DNA of 64,000 bases. Source: Streptosporangium sp. NBC_01756. GTDB lineage: Bacteria; Actinomycetota; Actinomycetes; Streptosporangiales; Streptosporangiaceae. The position numbers and the translations under genes are program-made. The DNA is taken from assembly GCF_035917975.1 (NCBI RefSeq), contig NZ_CP109130.1, positions 2,852,001 through 2,916,000 of the forward strand, written 5' to 3'. Each line of letters starts with the position of its first letter. Position 1 is the stretch's first letter. The notes under the pieces are model-generated. The model saw only the letters and a list, made by a program, of their open reading frames with translations, was not told where the DNA came from and did not search any database. Below are positions 25,077 to 33,503 of this stretch, one piece after another.

Positions 25077-26909
25077 ATGCGGCTTACTACGTTCGGCCTT
25101 GTGAGCAATGCGGAGGGCACCCGGACAGTAGCTCAGAGCGACGGAGCCGAGCAGGGCACCGCGGAGACGTTCCCCGCCACGGACCAGGTCCCTGCGGAGA
25201 AGTTCCCTGATGCGGACCAGGTCCCTGCGGAGAGGTTCCCCGACGCGGGCCAGGGCACCGCGGAGAGGTTCCCCGACGCGGACCGGGTCCCCGTCAACGA
25301 CGGGAACGGCTCGGAGGTGGGCCCCGACGCTGATGGGGTCTCCGATACGGAGATCACCGCCGAGATGGAGCGGGTCCCCTACCCGGAGGAGACCGGATCG
25401 GCGGACGTCCTCGTGGCGGGGAGGGTCTCCGGCACCCGTGGGGCCTCCAACGGGGAGAGAGCCCCTGCCTCGGCGGCGGAGCCGGCCGCCCCCGCCGAGC
25501 GGACCGGGGTCCCGGAGACCCCTTCCCCCGAGCGGTCTCCCGGCGCCGCCCCGGCCCCCGTTCCACCGACCGCCCCGGCCTCACCGACCGCCCCGGCCCC
25601 CGTTCCACCGACCGCCCCGGCCTCACCGACCGCCCCGGCCCCCGTTCCACCGACCGCCCCGGCCTCACCGACCGCCCCGGCCCCCGTTCCACCGACCGCC
25701 CCGGCCTCACCGACCGTCCAGGCCCCGGCTCCACCAATCGCCCACGCTTCACCGACCGTCCGGGCCTCGGCTCCGCCGACCGCCCCGGCCCCGGCTTCCT
25801 CGGTCCCGCCGGTCACCACCGCCCCGGCCCCGACTCCACCGACCGCCCCGGCTCCGCCGACCACCCAGGCCCCCCCGTCCGCCACTGCGCCGGCTTCACC
25901 GGCCGCCACCGCCCCGGCCCCGTGGGTGGCTCCGGCCGTCCCGACCCCGGTGAGTCCGGCCGAACTGGAGCTGACCAGGCCCCGCGGCCTGCCCGGCCTG
26001 TTCTGGCAGGACCTCGCCCAGGTCGACTCCGGACCGCGCCGGTTCCGGCTGGGCCCGGCCCGCGAGCGGCTGGAGACCGCGAACCAGTCGTTCCTCACCG
26101 GCTTCAACGCGATGGTCGCCGGCGAGGTCGAACGGATCGAGGACATCCACGAGGAACTGCGCGGGGCCGCCTACGAGGGCGCGGGCATGGCCTGCGCCAT
26201 GCTCGACGTGCTCACGATCACCGGCGGCCGCCGGCTCAGGAGCCTGCTCAGCGGACCGGGCCTGCGCTACCCGCACATGGTCCACTTGGGCACCGGCTGG
26301 GCGTACGCCCGACTGCGCATGCGCCCGATGTGGGGCATCCGCTCGGTCCACCCGCTGCTGCGCTGGCTGGCGTTCGACGGTTTCGGCTTCCACCAGGGCT
26401 TCTTCTCCACCGACCGGACGGTCGGACGGCAGCGTACGGCCGGGCTGATGGACCGGACCCGCCGGGCGATCTTCGATCAGGGGCTGGGCCGGATGCTCTG
26501 GTTCCACGAGTGCGCGGGTGCGGACGACGTCATCCGGCGCATCGCCGAATTCCCGCCGGGCCGCCGGGCCGACCTGTGGAGCGGTGTGGGCATGGCCGCC
26601 ACGTACACGGGCGGGGCGGGCACCGCCGAGCTGGAACGGCTGATCGTGGCCGCCGCCGAGGACGGGTTCCGCGCCCACCTCGTCCAGGGCAGCGCGTTCG
26701 CCTGCGCCTGCCGGCTGATCTCCGGGATCGTGCCCGAGCACACGGCCGCCGCCACGCCCGTCCTGTGCGGGGTGGAGGTCGACGAGGCGGCGGCCTGGAC
26801 CGACACCGCGCTCATCGCGCTGGGACACAACGCGCACAGCGGCGACCACTACCAGGCCTGGCGGGCGGGGATCAGAAAGGCATGGGCGCGGCGCAACCGC
26901 GACTCATGA
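25077..26909 (+). CDS. DUF1702 protein (enediyne UnbL/E3-like) with repeat-rich N-terminus
   Basis: A 610-residue protein in two parts. Residues from about 298 match the DUF1702 family of enediyne clusters (E3/UnbL, about 320 residues): ERLETANQSFLTGFNAM, LRWLAFDGFGFHQGFFSTDR, DQGLGRMLWF, RRADLWSGVGMAATYTGGAG. Its biochemical role is unknown. The first 295 residues are not part of the family: a 33-bp-period acidic repeat (DQVPAEKFPDA type) and a Pro/Ala/Thr tract of 14-residue units. ATG at 25077 has GAAGGG four bases before; an internal GTG near 25950 would give a family-length protein, so the extension could be partly untranslated, though its repeat periods (33, 42 bp) preserve frame. It overlaps the next gene by ATGA. 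Confidence 0.85.
   Translation: MRLTTFGLVSNAEGTRTVAQSDGAEQGTAETFPATDQVPAEKFPDADQVPAERFPDAGQGTAERFPDADRVPVNDGNGSEVGPDADGVSDTEITAEMERVPYPEETGSADVLVAGRVSGTRGASNGERAPASAAEPAAPAERTGVPETPSPERSPGAAPAPVPPTAPASPTAPAPVPPTAPASPTAPAPVPPTAPASPTAPAPVPPTAPASPTVQAPAPPIAHASPTVRASAPPTAPAPASSVPPVTTAPAPTPPTAPAPPTTQAPPSATAPASPAATAPAPWVAPAVPTPVSPAELELTRPRGLPGLFWQDLAQVDSGPRRFRLGPARERLETANQSFLTGFNAMVAGEVERIEDIHEELRGAAYEGAGMACAMLDVLTITGGRRLRSLLSGPGLRYPHMVHLGTGWAYARLRMRPMWGIRSVHPLLRWLAFDGFGFHQGFFSTDRTVGRQRTAGLMDRTRRAIFDQGLGRMLWFHECAGADDVIRRIAEFPPGRRADLWSGVGMAATYTGGAGTAELERLIVAAAEDGFRAHLVQGSAFACACRLISGIVPEHTAAATPVLCGVEVDEAAAWTDTALIALGHNAHSGDHYQAWRAGIRKAWARRNRDS
25548..25757. repeat. 42-bp coding minisatellite (PAPVPPTAPASPTA units)
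   Basis: Four perfect 42-bp copies (25548, 25590, 25632, 25674) and one degenerate copy (25716), fading further downstream, encode 14-residue Pro/Ala/Thr units. Perfect identity indicates very recent expansion or ongoing homogenisation. Confidence 0.95.
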
Positions 26910-29023
26910 CCTCACAGGTGAGAGCGGTGTCGAGGATCCGCAGGTGCGCCGCGGGGGCGCTGGCTCTGGCGGCCTGCGCCACCGGCTGGAGACTGACCGG
27001 GCCGCCCGGCGTCTCCGGGGCGGAGGGCGTCGCGGACTTCTCCTTCGTCGCCCGGCCCCTCGGCCCGGCCGACCGGCCGGGTGACCGGAGTCTCCGGCCG
27101 GTCGCGCCGGGCTACCGGGACGTCCGCGCGTGGGTGTCGTCGACGGGCGCGGGAGTGGCGTTGTTCGACGTCGACAACGCGGTGGTCTCCGACGACGTGT
27201 GCCTGGTCGACCCACGCCACGACACGGTGACCGTGCGTCCCGTACCGGACACGCCGCACGGCTACCGGCCGTTCACGCTGGCCGCCCCGGAGCGCGGGCC
27301 GTACGAGGCGCCGACGGGATGTCTGCCGGCCGATCTCGACCAGGACGGCTGGCAGGACCTGGTCGTCACCTACTGGGGCCGCTCCCCCTCGCTGTTCCTG
27401 CGTGTCCCCGGGGCCCCGCCGTCCGGCGCGGCCTTCCGGCACCGCGACCTGACGGCCCGGCCCGAGATCTGGAACACCAGCGCCGCCACGGCCGGCGACT
27501 TCGACGGCGACGGCCGTCTCGACCTGGTCTTCGGCAACTACTTCCCGGACGGCGCCCGAGTGCTGGACGACTCCGGGGACCACGGCGGCATCGTGCTGCC
27601 CGACTCGCCGGCCGACGCCGGCAACGGCGGTGCCAACCGGCTCTACCGGGCGACGGGGCCGGCCCGGTTCACCGAGGTCGAGGGGGTGTTCGACGGGATC
27701 GGCGGCCGGGGCTGGACGCTCGCGCTGGGCACCCAGGACCTGGACGGCGACGGGCGGCCCGACCTGTATGTGGCCGACGACTTCGGCCCGGACGAACTGC
27801 TGGTCAACGAGTCGACGGCCGGGAGGATCGGGTTCAGGCAGGCACGGGGCACCCGGCACCTGACCACACCGAGGTCCGGCGTCGTCGGTCAGGACGCGTT
27901 CAAGGGCATGGGGGTCGGTTTCACCGACCTCAACGCCGACGGCACACCGGACATCCTGGTCAGCAACGTCACCGAGGACTACCTGGTGCACGAGGGCAAC
28001 TTCGCCTTCGTCTCCCGGCCGGGTGGGTTCCACGACGGTCACGCGCCCTACGACGACCTCGGCGAGGAGCTGGGGCTGAGCCGGAGCGGCTGGTCCTGGG
28101 ACGTCAAGGCCGCCGACTTCGACAACGACGGCACCGACGAGATCATGCACGCGTCCGGGTCCGTCAGGGGTGCCGCCGGCCGCTGGGCGCGGTCGCGGGA
28201 GACGGCGCCCGCCACCGACCTGATCCTCTCCCGGCCCGTGCTCTGGCCGGACGCCGGGGCCGGCCTGCCCGGCCGCGACACCAACAGTTTCTTCACCCGG
28301 ACGGCCGACGGCCGCTACGTGGACGTGGCCAGGCGCGCCGGGGTGGGCGGCGACGCGGTCGGCCGCTCGTTCGCCGTCGGGGACGTGGACGACGACGGGA
28401 GGCTGGACTTCGCGGTCGCCAACCAGTGGTCCGCGTCGGTGTTCTATCGCAACGACGGCGCCACCGCGCCGTTCGTGGGCCTGCGGCTCCGCCTTCCCGC
28501 CGGATCCTGCGACACGGCCGGCCCCGCCCCGGCGCTCCCGCCGACCGGCTCGCCCCCGTCCCGCTCCCACCTGTCGCGCCGCGCGCCGTCCGGCCGTCCG
28601 GTGTCCCGGCGGGCTTCGGCGCTCGCCGCGCTGATCGCCCCCCTCCCGGGCCGGCCGCCCTCGCGGGCGTGGCCGAGGAAGGCGCTCCCCGCGCTCGTCG
28701 GCCCGCACCCGCTCCGCTCCTCCTCGCGCCGCTCCGCCGTACCCGTCCCCGCTCTGACGCGTCCCGCCATCGGCGCCGTCGCCACGGTGCGCCTGCCCGG
28801 CGGAGGCGGCCTCAGCCGCCAGCTCTACCCGGCCAACGGGCACAACGGGGTCTCCGCGCCGGAGCTGCTGTTCGGCCTGGGGTCGGGCGCGCCGGACGGG
28901 CCGTTCCCGGTCGAGCTGGCCTGGCGTGACGCCTGCGGTGTCCCGCGCGTCGCGTCGGTGTCCGTGGGACCCGGCTGGCACCGGATCCTGCTGGCCGACG
29001 GCCGCGCGTCGGAGCTGGACTGA
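26906..29023 (+). CDS. FG-GAP/ASPIC-UnbV secreted protein (enediyne UnbV/E4-like)
   Basis: A 705-residue exported protein of the CRTAC1/UnbV type found in enediyne cassettes. The N-terminus has RIRR then a hydrophobic stretch ending LALAAC, a possible lipobox. Six Asp-rich FG-GAP/calcium-loop repeats follow between about 143 and 500 (DLDQDGWQDL, DFDGDGRLDL, DLDGDGRPDL, DLNADGTPDI, DFDNDGTDEI, DVDDDGRLDF), indicating a beta-propeller. The C-terminal ASPIC/UnbV domain (about 619-705) has PAIGAVATVRLPGGG and YPANGHNGVSAPELLFGLG. An Arg/Ser/Pro-rich insertion of about 87 residues (532-618) splits that region, which is unusual. ATG overlaps the upstream stop (ATGA) and the next gene starts 3 bases after its stop. 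Confidence 0.88.
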   Translation: MTSQVRAVSRIRRCAAGALALAACATGWRLTGPPGVSGAEGVADFSFVARPLGPADRPGDRSLRPVAPGYRDVRAWVSSTGAGVALFDVDNAVVSDDVCLVDPRHDTVTVRPVPDTPHGYRPFTLAAPERGPYEAPTGCLPADLDQDGWQDLVVTYWGRSPSLFLRVPGAPPSGAAFRHRDLTARPEIWNTSAATAGDFDGDGRLDLVFGNYFPDGARVLDDSGDHGGIVLPDSPADAGNGGANRLYRATGPARFTEVEGVFDGIGGRGWTLALGTQDLDGDGRPDLYVADDFGPDELLVNESTAGRIGFRQARGTRHLTTPRSGVVGQDAFKGMGVGFTDLNADGTPDILVSNVTEDYLVHEGNFAFVSRPGGFHDGHAPYDDLGEELGLSRSGWSWDVKAADFDNDGTDEIMHASGSVRGAAGRWARSRETAPATDLILSRPVLWPDAGAGLPGRDTNSFFTRTADGRYVDVARRAGVGGDAVGRSFAVGDVDDDGRLDFAVANQWSASVFYRNDGATAPFVGLRLRLPAGSCDTAGPAPALPPTGSPPSRSHLSRRAPSGRPVSRRASALAALIAPLPGRPPSRAWPRKALPALVGPHPLRSSSRRSAVPVPALTRPAIGAVATVRLPGGGGLSRQLYPANGHNGVSAPELLFGLGSGAPDGPFPVELAWRDACGVPRVASVSVGPGWHRILLADGRASELD

Positions 29024-29025
29024 CC

Positions 29026-30033
29026 ATGGACGACGCCATGGACGACGCCATGGAGAGCCATGACCGGGCACTCCGCCGTTTCGCCGGGTCGATCACTTTC
29101 GTCACGGTGCTCGGGCACACCGTGCTCGACTTCGAACAGCCCTACCTGGCACCCGTCGTGGGCGCGGCCACCGGGGTGGCCACCGCGTTCGTGCTGGAGA
29201 CCGTGGAGGCGTGGGCGTGGCGGCGCCCTCCCGGCTACCGGAGGGCGCGGTGCCGCCAGGCGGCCGGATTCTTCCTGCCGTCCTACGTCACCGGGCTGAC
29301 CTGCGCGATGCTGCTGTACACCGGCACGCGCCCGATGCCGGTCGCGCTGGCCGTCCTGATCGGGGTCGGCAGCACGTACGTCCTGCGGGTCAGGGTTCCC
29401 GGTACGGCACGGCGCCGGGGCGGAGGGGGGCTTCGGGCGGCCCGGCCCTCGGGCGGGGCGGCGTCCGCCGGGACGCGCCCCCGGGACCGGTTCGCGGCGG
29501 AGGGACAGCCCGGAGAGCACTACCTGAACCCGTCGTGCCTCGGCGTCACCGCCGTGCTGCTGCTGTTCCCGTGGGCCGGCGTCGCACCGCCGTACCCGCT
29601 CGGGGGGCTCGTCCCGCCGGCCGTTCTGCTGCTGGGCTCGGTGGTGAACGCCCGGCTCGCCGGGAGGCTGCCGCTGGTCCTGAGCTGGGCGGGGGGATTC
29701 GCCCTGCTGGAGCTCGTCCGGGGCGGACCGGCCGGCGCCCTGTCGCCGATGACCGGCATGGCCTTCGTCCTCTACACCAACTACCTGGTCACCGATCCGG
29801 GCAGCACGCCGGCCCGGCCTCGCGGCCAGGTGGTGTTCGGTCTCGCCACGGCGGCGGTCTACGGTCTGCTGGCCCAGTTCGCCGTCGTCTTCGGGCTGTT
29901 TTTCGCCCTGTTGATCGTCTGCGTCGGCCGCGGGACGGGCCTGGCCCTGCTCGCCCGCGTCCGGCCGTCCACCACCCCCGTCCCCGCCGACGCGCGTGAC
30001 CTCTCCGGGGTCCCGGCGGGCGTCCAGCCATGA
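29026..30033 (+). CDS. UnbU/E5-like integral membrane protein (RnfD/NqrB-related)
   Basis: A 335-residue membrane protein with about eight hydrophobic segments, in the order and size of enediyne UnbU/E5. A TDPGSTP motif near residue 256 fits the RnfD/NqrB-like flavin-attachment region of this family. A Gly/Arg/Ala-rich loop (about 120-155) is longer than expected. The start is odd: ATGGACGACGCC is tandemly repeated so three in-frame ATGs (29026, 29038, 29050) are available; I take the first because it is 3 bases after the E4 stop. Role in enediyne pathways is unproven; membrane electron transfer or export is a guess. Confidence 0.85.
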   Translation: MDDAMDDAMESHDRALRRFAGSITFVTVLGHTVLDFEQPYLAPVVGAATGVATAFVLETVEAWAWRRPPGYRRARCRQAAGFFLPSYVTGLTCAMLLYTGTRPMPVALAVLIGVGSTYVLRVRVPGTARRRGGGGLRAARPSGGAASAGTRPRDRFAAEGQPGEHYLNPSCLGVTAVLLLFPWAGVAPPYPLGGLVPPAVLLLGSVVNARLAGRLPLVLSWAGGFALLELVRGGPAGALSPMTGMAFVLYTNYLVTDPGSTPARPRGQVVFGLATAAVYGLLAQFAVVFGLFFALLIVCVGRGTGLALLARVRPSTTPVPADARDLSGVPAGVQP

Positions 30034-30063
30034 TTCACCCGAACAGCTGAAGGGGTGCGCCGA

Positions 30064-33000
30064 ATGTCCGTCGCCATCGTGGGACTGGCCTGTACCTATC
30101 CCGACGCTCCCGATCCCGGAGCGCTGTGGGAGACGGTGATGTGGCGGCGGGCGTTCCGGCGTCCACCGGCCGACCGGCTGGACCCGGCCGACCGCGACTC
30201 CCCCGGCCGCGTGGCACAGATCGGGGGCGGGGAGCTCGACCGGACCGCATTCGACGTCTCCGCGCCGGGCCACGGCGGCACCGACCAGGTCCACCGGCTG
30301 ACCCTGGACACCGCGTCCCGCGCCCTGGCCGACGCCGGCCTGCCCGGCGGGGAGGGGCTCGACCGGGACCGGGTCACCGTGGTCGTCGGCGCCACCGCGA
30401 CCGGGGAGACCTCCCGGCCCGCCACGATCGCCTCGCGCGTCTGCGCCCACTTCGACCTGCGCGGCGGTGGATACACGGTGGACGGCGGGTGCGCCTCGTC
30501 CCTGCTGGCGGTGATCACCGCCGGCCGGTCGCTGCTGGACGGCGACGCGGACTTCGCCCTGGCCGGCGGCGTGGATCTCGGCCTCGGCCCGTTCGAGCCG
30601 GTCGGACTCGCCGATGCGGACGGGCGCGCGCGGGGCCACGGCACCCGGCCGGACGACCGCCTGCCGGGCGAGGGGTGCGGGATCGTCGCCCTGACGCGTA
30701 CGGCCGACGCCCGCGCCGCCGGGCTGAGGATCTACGCGGAGATCGCCGGCTGGGGCGTGTCCTGCGACGGCAGAGGCGGCGACAGCACGCGCTCCGACGC
30801 CGACGGACCGCTCCTGGCCCTGCACCGCGCCTACGCGCGGGCCGGTGTCTCCCCCGCCGAGGTCGCCCTGTTCGAGGGCACCGGCATCTCCGTGTGCGAC
30901 ACGGTCGAGCTCACCGCCCTCACCCGTCTCCTCTTCGACGCCGTACGGCAGGCCGGGCCCGACGCCCCGCAGCGGGCGGCGGCCGGACCCGGCGCCGTAC
31001 GGCGCGCGGCGATCGGGTCCGTCACCGCCAACATCGGGCACACCGGGGCGGCGGCCGGGGTCGCGGGCCTGATCAAGGCCGCCATGGGCATCGCCTCCGG
31101 CGTGCTCCCGCCGACCACCGGCTGCGGAGAGCCGCACCGCCTGCTGACCGTCCCGGGCACGCCCCTGCGGGTGCCGGCCGTCGCCGAGCCGTGGCCCACC
31201 GGCCACCGCCACGCGGGGGTGAGCGCCATGGAGCCCGGCGGCGTCAACGCCCACCTCGTCCTCACCGCGTCCGCCCCGGTGGACGCGGGGGCCCACCATC
31301 TCGCGCTGGAGACCGCCCCGCACGGTGACGCCGCCGGCGGGCGGGCGGACGAGACGGCCCGGGAGGGGACGGACGCCGAGCCGGTGGCCGGGGTGGCGCG
31401 CTGGGTGAGGTGTTTCGCCGCGGACCCGGTGACCGGTGCGAGTGTCCCGCTCACCCTGGACGCGGCGGGCCCGCTCCCGGTGGGCCCCGCGGACGTGGTG
31501 CTGGTCAGCGGGGGCGGCGAGGGGATCGGGTTCGCCTGCGCCATGGCGCTGGCCGAGGCCGGCGGGTGCGGGCTGGCCCTGCTGGGGCGGGGGGAGCCGG
31601 AGCACGACGTGATCCTGGCGGGCAACCTGCAGGAGCTGTCCGGCAAGGAGATCCGGTACGGCTACGCGGCGGCGGAGGTGAGTGACGCCGAGGAGACGGC
31701 GCACGCCGTACGGGAGCTGGAGAGCACGCTGGGACCGGTCACCATGGTGATCCACGCGGCGGGTGCGGCGGAGCCGGACCGGTATGCCGGGAACGGGGAA
31801 CGGCCCGGCGCGTCCAGGCTGATCGGCCTGGACAACCTGCTCGCCGTCACCGCGCCCCGGCGCGTCGTGACGTTCGGCTCGCCGGCCGCCCGGTACGGCG
31901 CGGACGGCGATCCGGTGCGGGAGCGGGTCGCCGGGATCGGCGGGCTGAACGTCGACTGGCCGGTGTGGGCGGGAACGGACCCGCGGGAGCCGGCGGACGT
32001 GACCGGGCTCCCGGCCGGCGCCGACGGGACGGCCATCACGCCGCAGGAGGGGACGGAGCTGTTCCTCGCGCTGCTCAGGGCCGGTGACCTGCCGTCCGGG
32101 GTGGCCGTGCACGGCAGGCCCGACGGCCCTCCGGCCCCCTGTCCGGAGAGCGGCCGGTTCCTCGGCGAGGTGCGGGTGCACGTCCCGGGAGTGGAGCTGG
32201 TCGCCGACAGCCACCTGTCCCTCGGCAGCGACACCTACCTGGACGACCACCGGATCGACGGGCGGGCGGTGCTGCCCGCGGTGGTGGCGCTGGAGGCGAT
32301 GGCCCAGGCCGCCGGGGCGCTGGCGGGGCGGCCGCTGGACGAGGCCGGGCAGATGACGTTCGACCGGCCGGTGGTCGTACCCGACCGGGGCGGCACCACG
32401 ATCCGGGTGTGCGCGCTCCGGCGCGGGCAGTCGGTCGAGGCGGTGGTCCGCAGCGAGGAGACCGGTTTCCGCGTCGACCACTTCCGGGCGGTGTTCCCGG
32501 TGGAACCGGCCGACGAGACGCTGGCCGTACCGCAGCTGAGCCGGGACGGCTCCGAGCCGCTGGACGCCGGGGACCTGTACGGCGCGCTGTGCTTCCACAC
32601 CGGGCGGTTCCAGCGGGTCAGGGAGCTCACCCTCGTCGAGGCGCGGGGGTGCCGGGGCGAGCTGAACGGCGACGACCCCGACGGCTGGTTCGCGGGCAGG
32701 CCGGTGCTGGGCAGTCCGGGACTGAGCGACGCCACGATCCACGCGCTGCAGGCGTGCGTGCCGCACCGGCGGCTGCTTCCGGTCGGCGGCGAGCGGCTGG
32801 TGGTCCGGCCGTCCCAGGGGGACGTGCGGCTGCACGCCGCCGAACGCCACCACGACGGGGGCGAGTACGTCTGGGACGTCACCGCCACCGACGTGCGCGG
32901 GCGGCTGGTGGCGGCGTGGACCGGACTGCGGCTGCGGGACGTCGGCCCGCTCCCCCGGCGCGACCCGTGGCCGCCGAACCTGCTGGCCGTCTATCTGCAA

Positions 33001-33417
33001 CGGGCCGCGGTCGCGCTGGGTCTCGATCCGGCGCTGCACGTGACCATGGACGGCGGGACGTCCCGCAGCCGGCTGGGCGATCTGGTGCTCGGCGTGAACG
33101 GTCCGGCGCACTGCTCCTGGACGCAGGTGGGCGGGGCGCGAGAACCGCTGGGAGCGGCGGCCGCGCCGCTGGTCGACGAGCTGCTGCCGGACTGCGGCGA
33201 GCCTGAGGAGACCGTGGCCGCCCGGATCTGGACGGCCGCCCGCTGCCTGTCCAAGGCGGGCCTGCCGCCGACGACGCCGGTCACGGTCGTGGACGGCCCG
33301 GAGGGCGGCTGGCTGCTGCTGCGGGCCGGGGCCGGCCTGGTCGCCTCGGTGGTGGTCCGGGTCAGGGGGGTGGACGAGCCCGTGGCGGTCTCGATCATGA
33401 CCGGCGAGCGGCGTTGA
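30064..33417 (+). CDS. AT-less, ACP-less enediyne-type PKS (degenerate PKSE)
   Basis: A 1,117-residue relative of the iterative enediyne PKS (PKSE, normally about 1,900 residues, KS-AT-ACP-KR-DH-PPTase). KS (1-400): Cys143 (VDGGCASSLLAV) and His326 (ANIGHTGAAAGVAGLIKA) remain, but the HGTGT motif is FEGTGISVCD (270-279), so its catalytic His is gone. KS runs directly into KR: no AT GHSxG, no ACP Ser motif. KR (about 447-690) keeps SGGGEGIG and Ser606 but lacks the YxxxN motif. DH (about 700-970) looks intact: DHRIDGRAVLPAV with His729 and DATIH with Asp889. The C-terminal PPTase-like part keeps ARIWTAARCLSKAG but has no DxE metal site. ATG at 30064 with GAAGGGG. It closes the UnbL-UnbV-UnbU operon. 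No frameshift or stop breaks it. Confidence 0.9.
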   Translation: MSVAIVGLACTYPDAPDPGALWETVMWRRAFRRPPADRLDPADRDSPGRVAQIGGGELDRTAFDVSAPGHGGTDQVHRLTLDTASRALADAGLPGGEGLDRDRVTVVVGATATGETSRPATIASRVCAHFDLRGGGYTVDGGCASSLLAVITAGRSLLDGDADFALAGGVDLGLGPFEPVGLADADGRARGHGTRPDDRLPGEGCGIVALTRTADARAAGLRIYAEIAGWGVSCDGRGGDSTRSDADGPLLALHRAYARAGVSPAEVALFEGTGISVCDTVELTALTRLLFDAVRQAGPDAPQRAAAGPGAVRRAAIGSVTANIGHTGAAAGVAGLIKAAMGIASGVLPPTTGCGEPHRLLTVPGTPLRVPAVAEPWPTGHRHAGVSAMEPGGVNAHLVLTASAPVDAGAHHLALETAPHGDAAGGRADETAREGTDAEPVAGVARWVRCFAADPVTGASVPLTLDAAGPLPVGPADVVLVSGGGEGIGFACAMALAEAGGCGLALLGRGEPEHDVILAGNLQELSGKEIRYGYAAAEVSDAEETAHAVRELESTLGPVTMVIHAAGAAEPDRYAGNGERPGASRLIGLDNLLAVTAPRRVVTFGSPAARYGADGDPVRERVAGIGGLNVDWPVWAGTDPREPADVTGLPAGADGTAITPQEGTELFLALLRAGDLPSGVAVHGRPDGPPAPCPESGRFLGEVRVHVPGVELVADSHLSLGSDTYLDDHRIDGRAVLPAVVALEAMAQAAGALAGRPLDEAGQMTFDRPVVVPDRGGTTIRVCALRRGQSVEAVVRSEETGFRVDHFRAVFPVEPADETLAVPQLSRDGSEPLDAGDLYGALCFHTGRFQRVRELTLVEARGCRGELNGDDPDGWFAGRPVLGSPGLSDATIHALQACVPHRRLLPVGGERLVVRPSQGDVRLHAAERHHDGGEYVWDVTATDVRGRLVAAWTGLRLRDVGPLPRRDPWPPNLLAVYLQRAAVALGLDPALHVTMDGGTSRSRLGDLVLGVNGPAHCSWTQVGGAREPLGAAAAPLVDELLPDCGEPEETVAARIWTAARCLSKAGLPPTTPVTVVDGPEGGWLLLRAGAGLVASVVVRVRGVDEPVAVSIMTGERR

Positions 33418-33503
33418 GTCTCCGCCGCCCACCCCGGCGATCCGGCGGGAACGGGTGCCGTGCCGCCGGTCGGGGCGCCACCGGCCGGCGCGCGGCCGGC
33501 CGG

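Noticed and set aside
25548..25757. Regular 42-bp repeats considered as a CRISPR array
   Set aside because: No variable spacers; units are contiguous, in frame and encode Pro/Ala/Thr peptide.
30064..33417. Frameshift or assembly error as explanation for the missing AT-ACP
   Set aside because: The frame is continuous through the KS-KR junction with normal codon use, and the losses are spread over several domains rather than one deletion; still worth resequencing.
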